Source: Macrosoma leucophasiata
Lineage: Eukaryota; Arthropoda; Insecta; Lepidoptera; Hedylidae
Length of the DNA stretch: 64,000 bases
Reading direction: 5' to 3'
NCBI GenBank assembly: GCA_036365455.1
Contig: JAWQUS010000011.1
Span: 2,748,001-2,812,000, forward strand
Of this stretch, positions 32,730 to 43,622 are shown in pieces. The notes under the pieces were generated by a model. The model saw nothing but the letters and a program-made list of their open reading frames with translations. It ran no database searches and was not told where the DNA came from. Position 1 is the first letter of the stretch. Every line of letters starts with the position of its first letter. Position numbers and translations under genes: made by a program.

Positions 32730-32880
32730 ATGTATGTATCTTCACACCAGGTCCCTAACGGGGTAGGCTGAGAGTGTAGAGCGCCAGATATCCCGGTCCT
32801 GACATATCTCTCGTGCCTCATCTACCTTCATCATTCTCTTCATACATGCACGCCGATTCCTCACTCAACCATTTTGGTCA
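32730..32880 (-). pseudogene. LINE-E 3' end fragment
   Basis: Reverse complement of the LINE-E tail: ATGTATCTTCACACCAGGTC, GGGGTAGGCTGAGAG and GCCAGATATCCCGGTC, ending near CATGCACGCCGATTCC. 5'-truncated. Confidence 0.75.
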
Positions 32881-33426
32881 GGTCAGTCTTGGTCAGTTTA
32901 TGACTCCTTATATCCCTACTTAATATTATAAATATGAAAATTTTAGTGTTTATATGTCTGGTTGTGTGTTTTACGTCATAATGGCTGAACAGATTTTAAT
33001 GATTTACGGTGGTAGAGGTCCAGTGTAGGAACTCAAGATCGTAGGCACCTCCGCATTACTCTATATAAGGGCGCACCCTTGAGGGTATTATAATTTTAAT
33101 TTACCCAAATCCTCTATTAGACATGAAAGCCTTGCTGCAAAGGTTTGATCTCCTGATGGGAGAGTCAGTAATATTGGCATGACTTTAATAGGTAATTATC
33201 CCAACGATTGGGCTAGTTACTAAACTCATCATTAACGTCAATAAAATAAAAACCACTTTAATGAAATTAAAAAAAAAAAATAATTGAAAATTATTCACAA
33301 TTCATGACCTAAAATACATTGCAGTTGTAATTAATTATTTTGTATCCCGTCTACAATTTTAGTACGTGCAAATTAAAGTTGTTGAACTACAGTGACATTC
33401 CCTGCAAAGGTACCCTTCCTCTACTG
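32881..33426. other. Mixed relics before family H2
   Basis: 32925-33000 resembles a Helitron-like start (TTAATATTATAAATATGAAA), 33005-33060 is a family A 5'-end scrap, and 33105-33426 matches the spacer of the family I array (GATCTCCTGATGGGAGAGT; GTACCCTTCCTC). Confidence 0.45.
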
Positions 33427-33977
33427 GTATGGGAGCCCAAGAGGGGATTTTTGAATTTAATCCAGCGCGTCAGATTAAGTTATAGGAGATACCTTGCACC
33501 CAATTCAATACCTAAACCAAATCTAAGATTTCATAAAAGGCCGAACCCTTAGGGCTTCCGCCACGAGCTTGCCTCGCATCCAAATTCTCAGAATTTTGGA
33601 TGGGAGCTTTGATGGGGTTCACTTTAGATCCTCTCTGAGTATCTGACATTCTTGAGTAATTTTTCACCATCATTTTTGAACGAATCAAATGTTTTTGAAG
33701 AGGACGCGGCATCAACGTCTTGGGTCAAGAGCGTGTCAGATATTCTGTGAGGGTTTAAAATGTGGCCAAACAATGCTCCTATCCAAAATTCAGACAATTC
33801 GGAAGATGAGTAATATCGTAACGACATTTACAATTTTTTTTAAGACTATTCTTCGGCCGCGTCTTTATATACGAACCTTAGATTTAGTGGAGATAACCAG
33901 CGGGGTTCAAGGAATCTCCCATATCTTCATCTGACGCGCTCGAGTAAATCCAAAAATAGCATCCTGGGCTCCCCTAC
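33427..33977. mobile_element. Family H2: 551-bp DNA element inside family I
   Basis: Same layout as H1 with ends GTATGGGAGCCCAAGAGG and GGGCTCCCCTAC, followed by TA. The flanking CTTCCTCTA and TATACGCCGCAGC join to match the uninterrupted word TTCCTCCATACCGCAACG in the next family I unit (34809-34828), an empty site supporting a TA target. No transposase frame. Confidence 0.7.
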
Positions 33978-34197
33978 TATACGCCGCAGCATAAACTTGT
34001 CCAAGTTACGCGTACAAGTGTTTCATAATTTAAATTGAAGCTAGCACTAGTTCCGAACTGGAAATGGGTTGCTATTATTTCGCCAAAGTTTTCTAACGTG
34101 TGGCAGCAACCACAATAAAGCATAGACGCCGGCTGCAACAAACTTCACCGTCGTTGCGTGAAATCATAACAAATTACTGGAAACTTGGCAGCTCGCG

Positions 34198-34497
34198 TGA
34201 TCGCAGCGGTTTTTGATGACTAACTTCAGTGCTTACCGCGACTCACGGTAACTTTGGCTGCATTCAAATGTAGTGTCGTGTTTTAGTATAGTTGCGAACT
34301 TCCTTCTTGTTTTAAAATATGACCTACACTCTCTCCTTGATATCTATTGATCGCAGCGGTTTTTGATGACTAACTTCAGTGCTTACCGCGACTCACGGTA
34401 ACTTTGGCTGCATTCAGATGTAGCGTCTTGTTATACTACTTAGTTAAGGGGCTTCCTTCTTCTTCTTTTAAAATATTACCTTCACTCTCTCCTTGAT
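34198..34497. repeat. 150-bp tandem duplication
   Basis: TGATCGCAGCGGTTTTTGAT begins at 34198 and again at 34348, and each unit ends CTCTCTCCTTGATAT. This is a local duplication inside the first family I unit. Confidence 0.85.
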
Positions 34498-35342
34498 ATA
34501 TTATTTGCATTTCTTATAGAAAACTAGACTCTTATACTTCTGTTGAAGTTTTGGGCTTGATCCCCTGGTGGGAGAGTAAATAATATATGCATAAGTTTGG
34601 TAATATTTACGTCCGAATAATATTAATAAGTACAAGATCAATTGCATGTGTTTTAAAAAGCAAGTGGCAAGTCATGGCAGTAAGCACAAATGCTTGTGTT
34701 TCGGTCAAAACAAATTATTGTGTATCCTACCTAGTACCTATTTAAGTACGTGTAAGGTGGTGTAAGTCAAAGTTTCTTAACTTCAATGCGTTTCCCCGTA
34801 AACGTATCGTTCCTCCATACCGCAACGTAAACTCCGTCAAGTTATGCCTATGAGTGTTTCATAATTTAAATTGAAGCTGACACTAGTTACAAACTGGAAA
34901 TGGGTTGCTATTATTTCGCCAAAGTTTTCTATCTTGTGGCAGCGACCACAATAAAGCATAGACGCTGGCTGCAACAAACTTTACCGTCGTTGCGTGAAAT
35001 TATAACAAATTACTGGAAACTTGGCAGTTTGCGTGTTCGCAGCGGTTTTTGATGACTAACTTCAATGCTTACCGCGATTCACGGTAACTTTGACTGCATT
35101 TAGATGCAATGCCATGTTATACCTACTAGTTACGAGCTTCCTTCATGTTTAACAGTATTATACCCTTATTTAAACATCTTTTGTGGCGTTTTAAATATAA
35201 TACTACTTGTGGTACAAAAAATCCAACAAGATCGCATTAAAATGTGGAGCAATATGGTAACAACTTTTGTTAAGTTTTAAAATCGCATTAATATTTTTTA
35301 AATAAAACATCTTTCCCAATAAACAAAATCGAATCATTTAAC

Positions 35343-35625
35343 TGCCTCGGTAGCCTAGTGGTAGCAGGCCACTACTATTACGCTGAGGTCCTGGGTTCGA
35401 TTCTCGGGTATGGGGTTATCAGAGATAATGGAGTAAAGTCCTTTATATCTGATTCTATTGGGATTTTTCCATTTTCTGGAAATTTTCCAGTACCTCGAAG
35501 TTTGGTCGTGTGCCCGGAGATGTCAACAGGTTGCCACCAGTTACATGGGCCAAAAACGTAACCGGCGAATGGTAGGTGTTTGCATGTATGCTTGAATGGA
35601 TGCATTTACTTCTGATTCTGATTTC
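35343..35625 (+). mobile_element. tRNA-derived SINE (family C)
   Basis: Head GCCTCGGTAGCCTAGTGGTA (A box) and GGTCCTGGGTTCGATTCTCG (B box) resemble tRNA-Gly. Body: ATTTTTCCATTTTCTGG, TGCCCGGAGATGTCAACAGG and GTAACCGGCGAATGG. The 3' LINE-like tail is shortened here compared with 44764. Confidence 0.75.
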
Positions 35626-36154
35626 AGTTCTAGCATTTTTATGTATGTACTTATTATATTATTCATCTGTCTCTGACTTTGTGTGCTCAGCACATGGAAA
35701 CTATTAGATAGATTTTAACATGTGTGAATGGCATACGCCGTAAAATTAATCTACCACTACACCGCAGCGTAAGCTTGCCGTAACAAGTTACGCGTACAAG
35801 TGTTTCATAATTTAAATTGAACTGCTAGATTCAATTTAAGTCTAGTTCCAAACTGGAATTGAGATGTTATTATTTCACCAAAGTTTTCTAACGTGTAGCA
35901 GCAACCACAATAAACCATAGACGCCGGCTGCAACAAACTTTACTTCATTGCGTGACTAACTTCAGTGCTTACCGCGACTTGCGGTAATATTGGCTGCATT
36001 TAGATGTACCTTGTACCTTGCTATAGTTATACTCGTATTATTAGTGACGAGCTTCTTTCGCGTTCACTCTAGTTTACACATATTTTTTCGGCATTTAAAT
36101 ATATTATCCTAACTATTCTTCTCTATCTATAATTTATCTTGAGTGACATTTTTT
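35626..36154. other. Family I unit 3 and Helitron-like scrap
   Basis: 35645-35745 (TCTGTCTCTGACTTTGTGTG, AGATAGATTTTAACATGTG) resembles Helitron-like interiors. The remainder is covered by the family I entry. Confidence 0.4.
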
Positions 36155-36312
36155 TGTTTATGTAATGAAAGTGGCAAACAAGCATGCAGTTCACATTGAT
36201 GTTAAGTGATGATTATAACCTATCGACACCCACACTAAAACCAGAGGTCAAAATGCAGACGTAGAAGGCTAAGGTGTTATGCCTCTGTGCCGGGGATTAC
36301 AGGACCGTACAA
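36155..36312 (-). mobile_element. Family A, truncated copy
   Basis: TTTATGTAATGAAAGTGGCA to GGGGATTACAGGACCGTACA; the 5' half (sense) is missing. Confidence 0.75.
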
Positions 36313-36582
36313 TGGCCGACATATGGCCGAAATATTATATAAAATAACAATCTCTGCAAAAATGGAATTCAAATTATTGTATTTATTGTCTTTACAATTA
36401 TAATCCCAATTAAGGTTGTGAAGGTATTTACTTTACAAACAGGTAAAGGTATTTATCAAATATCAGAGGTGTTGTTGTAGATCTTCTAGGATTTAATGAA
36501 GCCTTAGTATAATCTATATAATGAAAACCTAATTATTAAGTTAATGTCTGCTAAATACATTTACGCTGTTACCTTCCAACAT
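36313..36582. other. AT-rich stretch, nothing recognised
   Basis: No repeat or coding assignment. Confidence 0.5.
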
Positions 36583-36720
36583 ATTAGTCTTAGGAATCGT
36601 CGTGCATGTATGAAGAGAATGATGAATGTAGACGAGGCACGAGAGGTTTGTCAGAACCGGGTTATCTGGCGCTCTACACTCTCTGCCTACCCCGTTAGGG
36701 ACCTGGCGTGAAGATACATA
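36583..36720 (+). pseudogene. LINE-E 3' end fragment
   Basis: AGTCTTAGGAATCGTCGTGC, GAGGCACGAGAGGTTTGTCA and GTTAGGGACCTGGCGTGAAG, ending in ATACATAG. About 140 bp of the LINE C-terminus, 5'-truncated. Confidence 0.8.
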
Positions 36721-36771
36721 GTACTTACAAATGTGTTATGTTTTGATCTTTTTTAATGTGTTGTCAAGATA

Positions 36772-37193
36772 ACTTGCTGTGCCCGCGACTTCGTCCGCAT
36801 GAGAATATATGATTGTTCAGTATCACCCGGACGAAGTCGTGAATGAAGAGAATAATGAATGTGGAAGAAGTAGGCACCACTGCATTACCGAATATACTTG
36901 CCGCTATTTGGTAGTGTTCAGCACTATCGTGGTCCGGTCAGGTGGTAATGTACGGCCCTGTAATTGCCGCCACAGAGGCATAATGCCTTAGGTCTCATAA
37001 GTGGTAACGCATCTGCATTTTGACCATTTTGCATAGGCTGCAGTCATCAATTAACATCAATATGAATTGCATGCTTCTTTACCACTTCCATTACATAAAA
37101 AAAGAAGCACGTGAGATGTGTCAGGACCGGGATATCTGGCGCTCCACTCTCTGCTTACCCCGTAAAGGACTTGGCGTGATACATAGATAGATT
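36772..37193. mobile_element. Mosaic: Helitron-like head, LINE-E split by family A
   Basis: 36772-36841 is the Helitron-like hairpin head (GCCCGCGACTTCGTCC with its inverted partner). 36842-36870 is a LINE-E piece (GAAGAGAATAATGAATGTGG), interrupted by a sense-plus family A copy (36871-37103), and the LINE resumes at 37105 (GCACGTGAGATGTGTCAGGA) with tail GGCGTGATACATAGATAG. GAAG occurs on both sides of the A insert, a possible target duplication. Confidence 0.65.
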
Positions 37194-38449
37194 AGGTAAT
37201 GCGGTGATACCCATGCCTTATTGTTTTCTTTGATTAACGATTCCGAAAGTGATTTCTTTGCTCGCACAAAAACAAACTCCCCTCTTCTCTTTTTCCTTAA
37301 TTACCTGACTTACAAACGCCACTCTCCATGACAAGTTTTTTTAGCAACTGAAAAAATTGACATCAATCATCAGCTTTATATGCAAAGCCATAACTGACCC
37401 CAATCTTGATAACTTCTTTCATTTCTTTTAAACATTATATTTTTAAGGTTCCTTCCTTCCTTATTGGATGAACAAAAGCCGTGGTTCCTAACAAACGGAA
37501 CATTTCGTATGATATCTTTTGATGATGGCATACAAAAATTTAGTTCAAATGGATGTTAAGTTACTATTGTAGCCTATAGACTATGCAAGAACCAGAAATC
37601 AATACGGAAATGTGTTGGCCACCCCTGAAGCCAAAATTTTGCTTGGTAGAAACGTAGAACTACCATTTTTTAATTAAAAAAAAAATACAGTGGTAGACTT
37701 ATTTTTAAATAGACATTGAGAGGTCACGGTAAAAATGGTTTTGCATGGTAATGCAATGGGTTTTTGCATAACACTTCATCCAATTAATGTTTGTGATAAA
37801 ACACATTATTTTGTGGACACATTGTTTAACTTCAGGATAAACAAACTTTTTACAATAAAATTTGAAGAGCAATGCACTGCATGAAGACTAATCAGTAAAC
37901 AAACAAAAAGAGAAACGTATGAAATGAGAAACTCCATTTTTGAAGTTGGTTATAAACAACCTAACCATACTGAACCCTCGGTGCGAGTCCAATTCATGCT
38001 TTGCTTGTTTTTTCAATAGACCCAACTCCCATCCATCAACAGAGTTTCAATGTGCCAACGTGTTTTGGAAATATTATGAGTTTGCTGAACTTTTGATAAG
38101 ACATTCCCTCTTCAGAAGTTTAAGGATGGTATTAATTCTAAATATTAGTACTTTCAATCGATCAATATCCCTATTGAATGTATTTGAATGTTTCTTTTCA
38201 ATTTAAAAGTTAATTACGTTGTCTGTATCAGTAGTATGGTACTGTTGGTAGGTATTCTTAGGTTTCTTAATGTGATTCCTAGGTAATTCTTACTGTAAAA
38301 TAGGTTTAAGTTTAAAGACATTTATTTACTCAAAAAGAACATCGTTCACTTACATTGAGCTTAGTAACATTACATAATTATTATATAATATTTATATTTC
38401 AGTAATCGACGGACTGTTTTAAAATATACTATTAGTGATATGTGTTTTT
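37194..38449. other. AT-rich stretch with a decayed family A copy
   Basis: 37545-37650 (AATGGATGTTAAGTTACTAT, TAGCCTATAGAC, AATGTGTTGGCCACCCCTGA) is a very diverged family A relic. The rest unassigned. Confidence 0.4.
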
Positions 38450-38620
38450 TTTTATACAATGATAACATTTTACAGGATTTTATTGAGTCTGGTAAATTAT
38501 TGTATAACTGTGCACCCTCAAAAGTAATAAAATTATAATTGTTTTAAATTTAAAATTTCTGTTTCCTGGTAAAGTGTACGTGAAATAAAGATGTTAAACC
38601 TTAAACCTTAGGTTTAAGTA
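38450..38620 (+). mobile_element. Probable LINE 3' UTR
   Basis: Ends GTACGTGAAATAAAGATGTT followed by tandem AAACCTT units, a typical non-LTR 3' end with short tandem tail. No coding part is visible upstream. Confidence 0.4.
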
Positions 38621-38639
38621 TCTAGATTTAATCGCCCGC

Positions 38640-38945
38640 TAAATTATAGTGTTCAGTTAATACGTTGCCACCTCTCAGACCTAAGTTATTATGTCTCTGG
38701 GATAGTTATTACTGGGCTATTGCCACCCTTGCGAACTTAGTTGTTATGTCTGATAGTTATTACGGCACCATACATTACCATCTTACCGGATCACGATAGT
38801 ACTGAACACTACCATTATGTGCTTTATCACAAACACCAAACTGGAACACGATAGTGCTGTACTGTAATACTACCATTTGGGCAGATTTGTTAAATAGGTG
38901 GTGCCTAAGCCCTTGGAGCTTCTGCACTGGAACTTTACCACAAAA
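38640..38945 (-). mobile_element. Family A, diverged and rearranged
   Basis: ACGTTGCCACCTCTCAGACC, ATTATGTCTCTGGGATAGTTA, CACGATAGTACTGAACACTACC and GAGCTTCTGCACTGGAACTT keep family order, with a repeated middle block. Confidence 0.5.
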
Positions 38946-39392
38946 TTCTACCACATTATTTTAATGAGGCTATGGAGAAATGGGGTCTATCTGTAATGAA
39001 TTAAAGCTACTATAAAATATTTAATTTTGGTATCTAAAACAACTTGTATACTGGTATCTACAAGCTATTCTAGGCATCAAGTATTATATAACACATTTGC
39101 CACAATCATTAGCAACCTCAGACGAATGTGGATTGTTGGTAGACAAATGTTTGCTCAGCTATTGATGTCGACGCATATTCGTGTCAACCGCGCTTCTAAG
39201 ACAATGGTGTTTGCTTTCTAGGAAAAGGTTTCTTTCTAGTTAGGACTAGACATCATTGCGATAAGATATATTTTGTTGGAATTTTAATATATTATTAGAA
39301 TTAAATAAACAATATCGATTGCAAGGGCATTTCCAAAATTAACTTAATTACAAGTACCGTGGTGGTACCATGTTTCAGATAATGACGTTCTA

Positions 39393-39505
39393 ACACATAC
39401 ACACACACACACATACACGTTCACCCACGCACGCATATACTCACGTACACACGAGCAGAAACACAGACGCACGCGCATGTATTCACGCACACATGCAGAC
39501 ACACA
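39393..39505. repeat. CA-rich low-complexity tract
   Basis: Interrupted (CA)n and CACG words throughout. Confidence 0.8.
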
Positions 39506-39774
39506 CATAGAGACAAATATTTACTCAGCTATTGATGTCGACGCATATTCGTGTCAACCGCACTATAAAGATAATGGTGTTTGCTTTCTCTAACTAGACG
39601 TTACTGCGAAAAGATATTTTTTTAAATTGCGACTTGCTATAGTGCACTCGCACATTGTCAAATGCTGTGTTGTGCTCTCGTACACTATAAACCATATTCA
39701 GAACTCTGTAATTTTAATACACCTTGTTCAATTCAAATCAAGTATGTAATACAACATTCTACACACTATAACAC

Positions 39775-39988
39775 CACAGTAAAAATATGAACAGTATGGA
39801 AACTACGTACAAAACGTTCGAAATGGCACACTCACACAAACATGCGCATCGACGCTAGATGTAGCGAGTGATTCAGTGCTGCAGCACCGCGAGAACCGCT
39901 TAGAGGCCTTGTCGATGCGCATGTTTGTGTGAGTGTGAAGTTTCAAGGTTTTGTACGTAGTTTCCACACTGTTCATATTTGCATTGTG
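39775..39988. mobile_element. Foldback/MITE with possible 7-8-bp target duplication
   Basis: Arms of about 70 bp (TATGAACAGT-TGGAAACTACGT, CACTCACACAAACATGCGC) surround a ~57-nt centre. ATAACAC flanks both sides (39768-39774 and 39989-39995), and the homologous family J unit at about 40542 is uninterrupted (CTATAACATATGCTAGC). An 8-bp duplication would suggest a hAT-type MITE. Confidence 0.65.
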
Positions 39989-41298
39989 ATAACACATACT
40001 GGCCACGTTCATTAGTGACCTCAGTCGACCGTGTGGCTTGTTGGTAGACAAACGTTTGCTCTGCTATTGATGTCGACGCATATTCGTGTCGACCGCACTT
40101 CAAAGACAATAGTGTATGCTTCCTCTAACTTAACCGCATTGTACGATATATGGCATGTAGATTCTTTTGTAATATCTTCAATGTCATACATTTTCTCATC
40201 TTATATTGGAGACAAGTATCAATTATAATTATGTGAAAGAGCTTCATACTTAATATTACCGTGCATGCACTCACTCATAATATTGAATTGAGATAAATAC
40301 TCACTCTATCAATTTTAAGGTATTGGATTCAAAATAACAATAACAAATAAAGTACCGTTTATGCTACTTTTTTCACCATGCGTGCACTCAGTCACAAAAA
40401 ATGCGACCTGCTATCATTCACTCGCACACTGTCGAATGCTGCGTCGTGATCTCCTACACCATTGATCAAAATATTTAGAATTCTATATTTTAGTACATCT
40501 CTTCAATTAAAATCAGGTATTACAATATTCCACACACTATAACATATGCTAGCTACGTTCATTAGTGACCTCAGTCGATCGTGTGGCTTGTTGGTAGACA
40601 AACGTTTGCTCTGCTATTGATGTCGACGCATATTCGTGTCGACCGCACTTCAAAGACAATAGTGTTTGCTTCCTCTAACTAGACCGCATTGTACGATAAA
40701 CGGCATGAAGATTCTTTTGTTACATCTTCAGTATCACACGTTTTCTCATACATATTGGAGACCTAACGTCATAAGTATTCAATGTGAATTAAATTGCTAC
40801 TTTTTTAACAATGTATGCTCTCACTCACTTAATAAATTGGGAAATGTACTCTCGAACACACCATCAAATGCTAAATAGTGGTTTCATTCACCCGCACACC
40901 ATTCATCGTATTCAAACTTCTGTATTTTAATATACCCGCTCTGTCAATAGCAAGCTAATACTTTATTTTGTGTAATTATTGACAATTATTGATTGTACAA
41001 AAGAGATCCGCCACTTTGTTTGGAGCATTGGTACATTATTTGTAATTAGTTCTTAAACTACTATTTAAAACATATTTGACTTCGTTGACGTCGTGAGATA
41101 TAGCAATTTAAAAAATGTATGAATGAAGTCGTTTTTTCCGACATATTTTTTTTATTTTCGTACTAATAGGCGCTAATTTTAAATTGATGGTTTGTAGATT
41201 GCTAAAAGAAAGTGACTTTTACAATAAATAATTACGCTTGTATCCACAAATACATATAAATGCTTTTAAATAGCATTTCACTGTACACCGAGCATACA

Positions 41299-42116
41299 TG
41301 AACAAACACTTCACATAACATTTGTGCGCATAAAGTTGTAAATTGTTCACTATAATATTATATTGAAACCCGCCGAAAAAGTATTTAAAACAGTTTTTGA
41401 AAAATACTTTTTTGCCAAACTCCAGTCTACTCTTGCAGATTATAATTAATTGTTGACAGAAAAACTAATAAACACAAGATCAACTGACTTGAACTGAAAC
41501 CTCTAGCACTATCTACATAATCCAAATCGCAAGAGCACTCGAACTCCGTTTCAACAAGCACAAAAACAAGCCAATAGTCAAAAACACAGAGAAGTCACAG
41601 AACGCCAACATTATCCAACGAGCAGAAGCAAATGAATGACGTCAAACGTCAATCATCAATGACGTGACAGACATGAGGTGACATATCAAAGCGTCAAAAA
41701 GGGATTTGTCAACATAGGCGGCTGTCACAAAATATCGATGTCTATGAATATCGATTCATTGATCGAATGGGTCACTTAGGCTTTTGTGTTGATTTTAAAA
41801 CCTAAATGAATATATTTCAATAAGTCTTCACCTGATTGTTGGCACCTTAAAATGAAATCTAACGGGTACTTTCACTTATTTTTCTATTTATTATGTAGCC
41901 GATTTTTTTTATCGATACTTTCTGATACAATAATTATATCCTACGCCATTACATTTCGTTACGTTCCTTTCTACGCCATCATTAATATCAAAAGTACAGA
42001 TTTTTTCAAAAACTGTTTTAAATACTTTTCCGGCGGGTTTCAGTATAATATTATAGTGAACAATTTACAACTTTATGCGCACAAACTTTATTTGAAGTGT
42101 TTGTTCATGTACAATC
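41299..42116. mobile_element. Large foldback interrupting family J
   Basis: Arms 41299-41408 and 42000-42116 (AACAAACACTTCA-ATA, TTGTGCGCATAAAGTTGTAA, AACCCGCCG-AAAAGTATTTA) are about 110 bp, imperfect. The ~590-bp centre contains the TGACGT/TATCGAT motifs listed separately and no recognised protein. Confidence 0.65.
41637..41917. promoter_or_regulatory. Cluster of CRE-like and DRE-like motifs
   Basis: TGACGTCA at 41637-41644, TGACGTGA at 41660-41667, TATCGATG at 41733-41740, TATCGATT at 41749-41756 and a perfect TATCGATA at 41910-41917. TATCGATA is the DREF-binding element of insect housekeeping promoters and TGACGTCA the CREB site. No transcript or downstream exon is visible, so promoter activity is a guess. 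Confidence 0.3.
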
Positions 42117-42480
42117 TATGTACCATTTTGGCTGATCTCCTTTTAATACCTACGTAAATTGACTATTGATTTTGTTAAAATTTGTAATATTTAATTTATT
42201 TAACTTTTAATTTTATTATGTAGGAATTAATTATTTTAATTTAGCACCTATGAATCGGCGATCTGAAATAAATGATTAATAAATAAAAATAGAACTTTCT
42301 ACACATCATAATGTTATTGACCACGTTCATTAGTGACCTCAGTCGATCGTGTGACTTGTTGGTAGAACGGTTGCTCTGCTATTGATGTCGACGCATATTC
42401 GTGTCGACCGCACTTCAAAGACAATAGTGTTTGCTTCCTCTAACTAGACCGCATTGTGTGATAAGACGTCATGTAGATGT

Positions 42481-43239
42481 TTGATGATGTTTTGATAGGG
42501 TTCCCTAGTGATTTATATGATGCAACATTGCAACCGTCGGAAGCCAGAACGGGCCGTTAATATTACATACATGTAGTGAAATAACTGAGAACTTTCTCAA
42601 TGGAATAAATACTCAATAAACTCTGTTTTACTGTACGCAGCAAGAAAAGATTCATAGAGCGTATCTCTGCTCGTCGACGATATAACCTTAAGTTGTGTTG
42701 TGTGGTCGATGTCTCTGCTGCACACTAACTATAAGCATCGATAGTCCTGTATTGGTCAAATCTTGATAACAATGATCGACAAACGTCACATACGAGTAAG
42801 ATGTGCTAACGCTCTGCAGACCCGAAATAAGCCAAAGTTTCCTTCCTAAGATCGCTTTGCAATATTTCGTCTTGGATACTGTACATCAGTTTTTAGGTAT
42901 TTGAGTTCATTTTAAGAGCTTCTTAAAATGAAATGAAAACTTTAAGTTAAAGGGGATCTAACAAATTTTATATTTAGTTTTTAAACTGTCCCAAAGAGCT
43001 CCTCAGTTCGCTGACTAATTACAGCTACGGAAAGTTCTGGAGAGACGAAGAACTTGATTAACGTTTAGATTAGAGCTGCAGTTTCATCACCTACAGTTTG
43101 CAACTTTTTTTGTAAGCTCTCGAACTAGCAACACCAAACGAAATTATAATTTAAGCAGTTGGGCGTGGCTCTTTAAAAAATGTGGTGTGAATTATTGTTT
43201 TGCACCGCTTAGTTTTACGGTGTCCACTCGTTGTCCAAG
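42481..43239. other. Intergenic stretch with family R copy 2
   Basis: 42745-42895 is the inverted counterpart of 32130-32290 (CAAACGTCACATACGAGTAA, CCTTCCTAAGATCGCTTTGC, GTCTTGGATACTGTACATCA). Other parts unassigned. Confidence 0.5.
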
Positions 43240-43480
43240 GGTGAACGACGCAATGTTACTTGTGAACTACTCGAGGACCGCGCGCGGTCCCCATGGGTAC
43301 AGCGAGTTGGTAATGCAAAGTCAACGCAAGACAAGCTAGGTCATCGTGTGGTCCACTCGCCTTCCGCGTGGACCGCGCGCCGCTGGTGCGTTTACGGCTT
43401 GCGGTAGAGGTGATACGGAGCGGAGTTGATGTAATGATAGACGCTGGTCGGTTGCCGTGTGGCCGTAGTGAGATATTACC
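43240..43480. other. GC-rich island with 16-nt palindrome
   Basis: Markedly GC-richer than its surroundings, with GGACCGCGCGCGGTCC near 43275-43290 and GTGGACCGCGCGCC near 43370. The bounding TGTCCACTCGTTGTCC and GTGGTCCACTCG words suggest a MITE with inverted GTCCAC motifs, but the boundaries are not clear. Confidence 0.4.
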
Positions 43481-43491
43481 CTAATAGTTTT

Positions 43492-43622
43492 TTTTTTTTA
43501 ATGTAATGGTAGTGGCATACAGGCATGCAATTCACATTGATGTTAAGTGATGACTGCAGCCTATAGACGCTTACATCATTACGAGAGATCAAAATGCAGA
43601 TGCGTTGCCACTCCTGAGTAGA
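43492..43622 (-). mobile_element. Family A, truncated copy
   Basis: T tract and ATGTAATGGTAGTGGCATAC to GATGCGTTGCCACTCCTGAG. Confidence 0.75.

Larger units (their letters stand above)
33980..36050. repeat. Family I local repeat array (three units)
   Basis: Units 33980-34290, 34815-35130 and 35758-36050 share GTTTCATAATTTAAATTGAA, ACTGGAAATGGGTTGCTAT, ACCACAATAAAGCATAGACG, GCTGCAACAAACTT and AGTGCTTACCGCGA. Spacers between them also correspond in part, so longer segments (about 830-940 bp) were duplicated. A family C SINE lies between units 2 and 3. Confidence 0.7.
39092..42480 (+). repeat. Family J: five-copy array of a tRNA-like repeat
   Basis: Copies at about 39092-39270, 39509-39620, 39991-40150, 40542-40700 and 42305-42480 share TTCATTAGTGACCTCAGTCG, TTGTTGGTAGACAAACGTTT, TGATGTCGACGCATATTCGT and CGCACTTCAAAGACAATAGT. 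Associated blocks (CACTCGCACA-TGTCGAATGCTG; CACACACTATAACA) also recur, so the array consists of larger diverged units. GTGGCTTGTTGGTAGA and ATTCGTGTCGACC lie at tRNA-like A/B-box spacing, but the match is weak. Confidence 0.65.

Noticed and set aside
39393..39505. Telomere-like or satellite sequence
   Set aside because: It is an irregular CA/CACG tract, not TTAGG repeats and not a periodic satellite.
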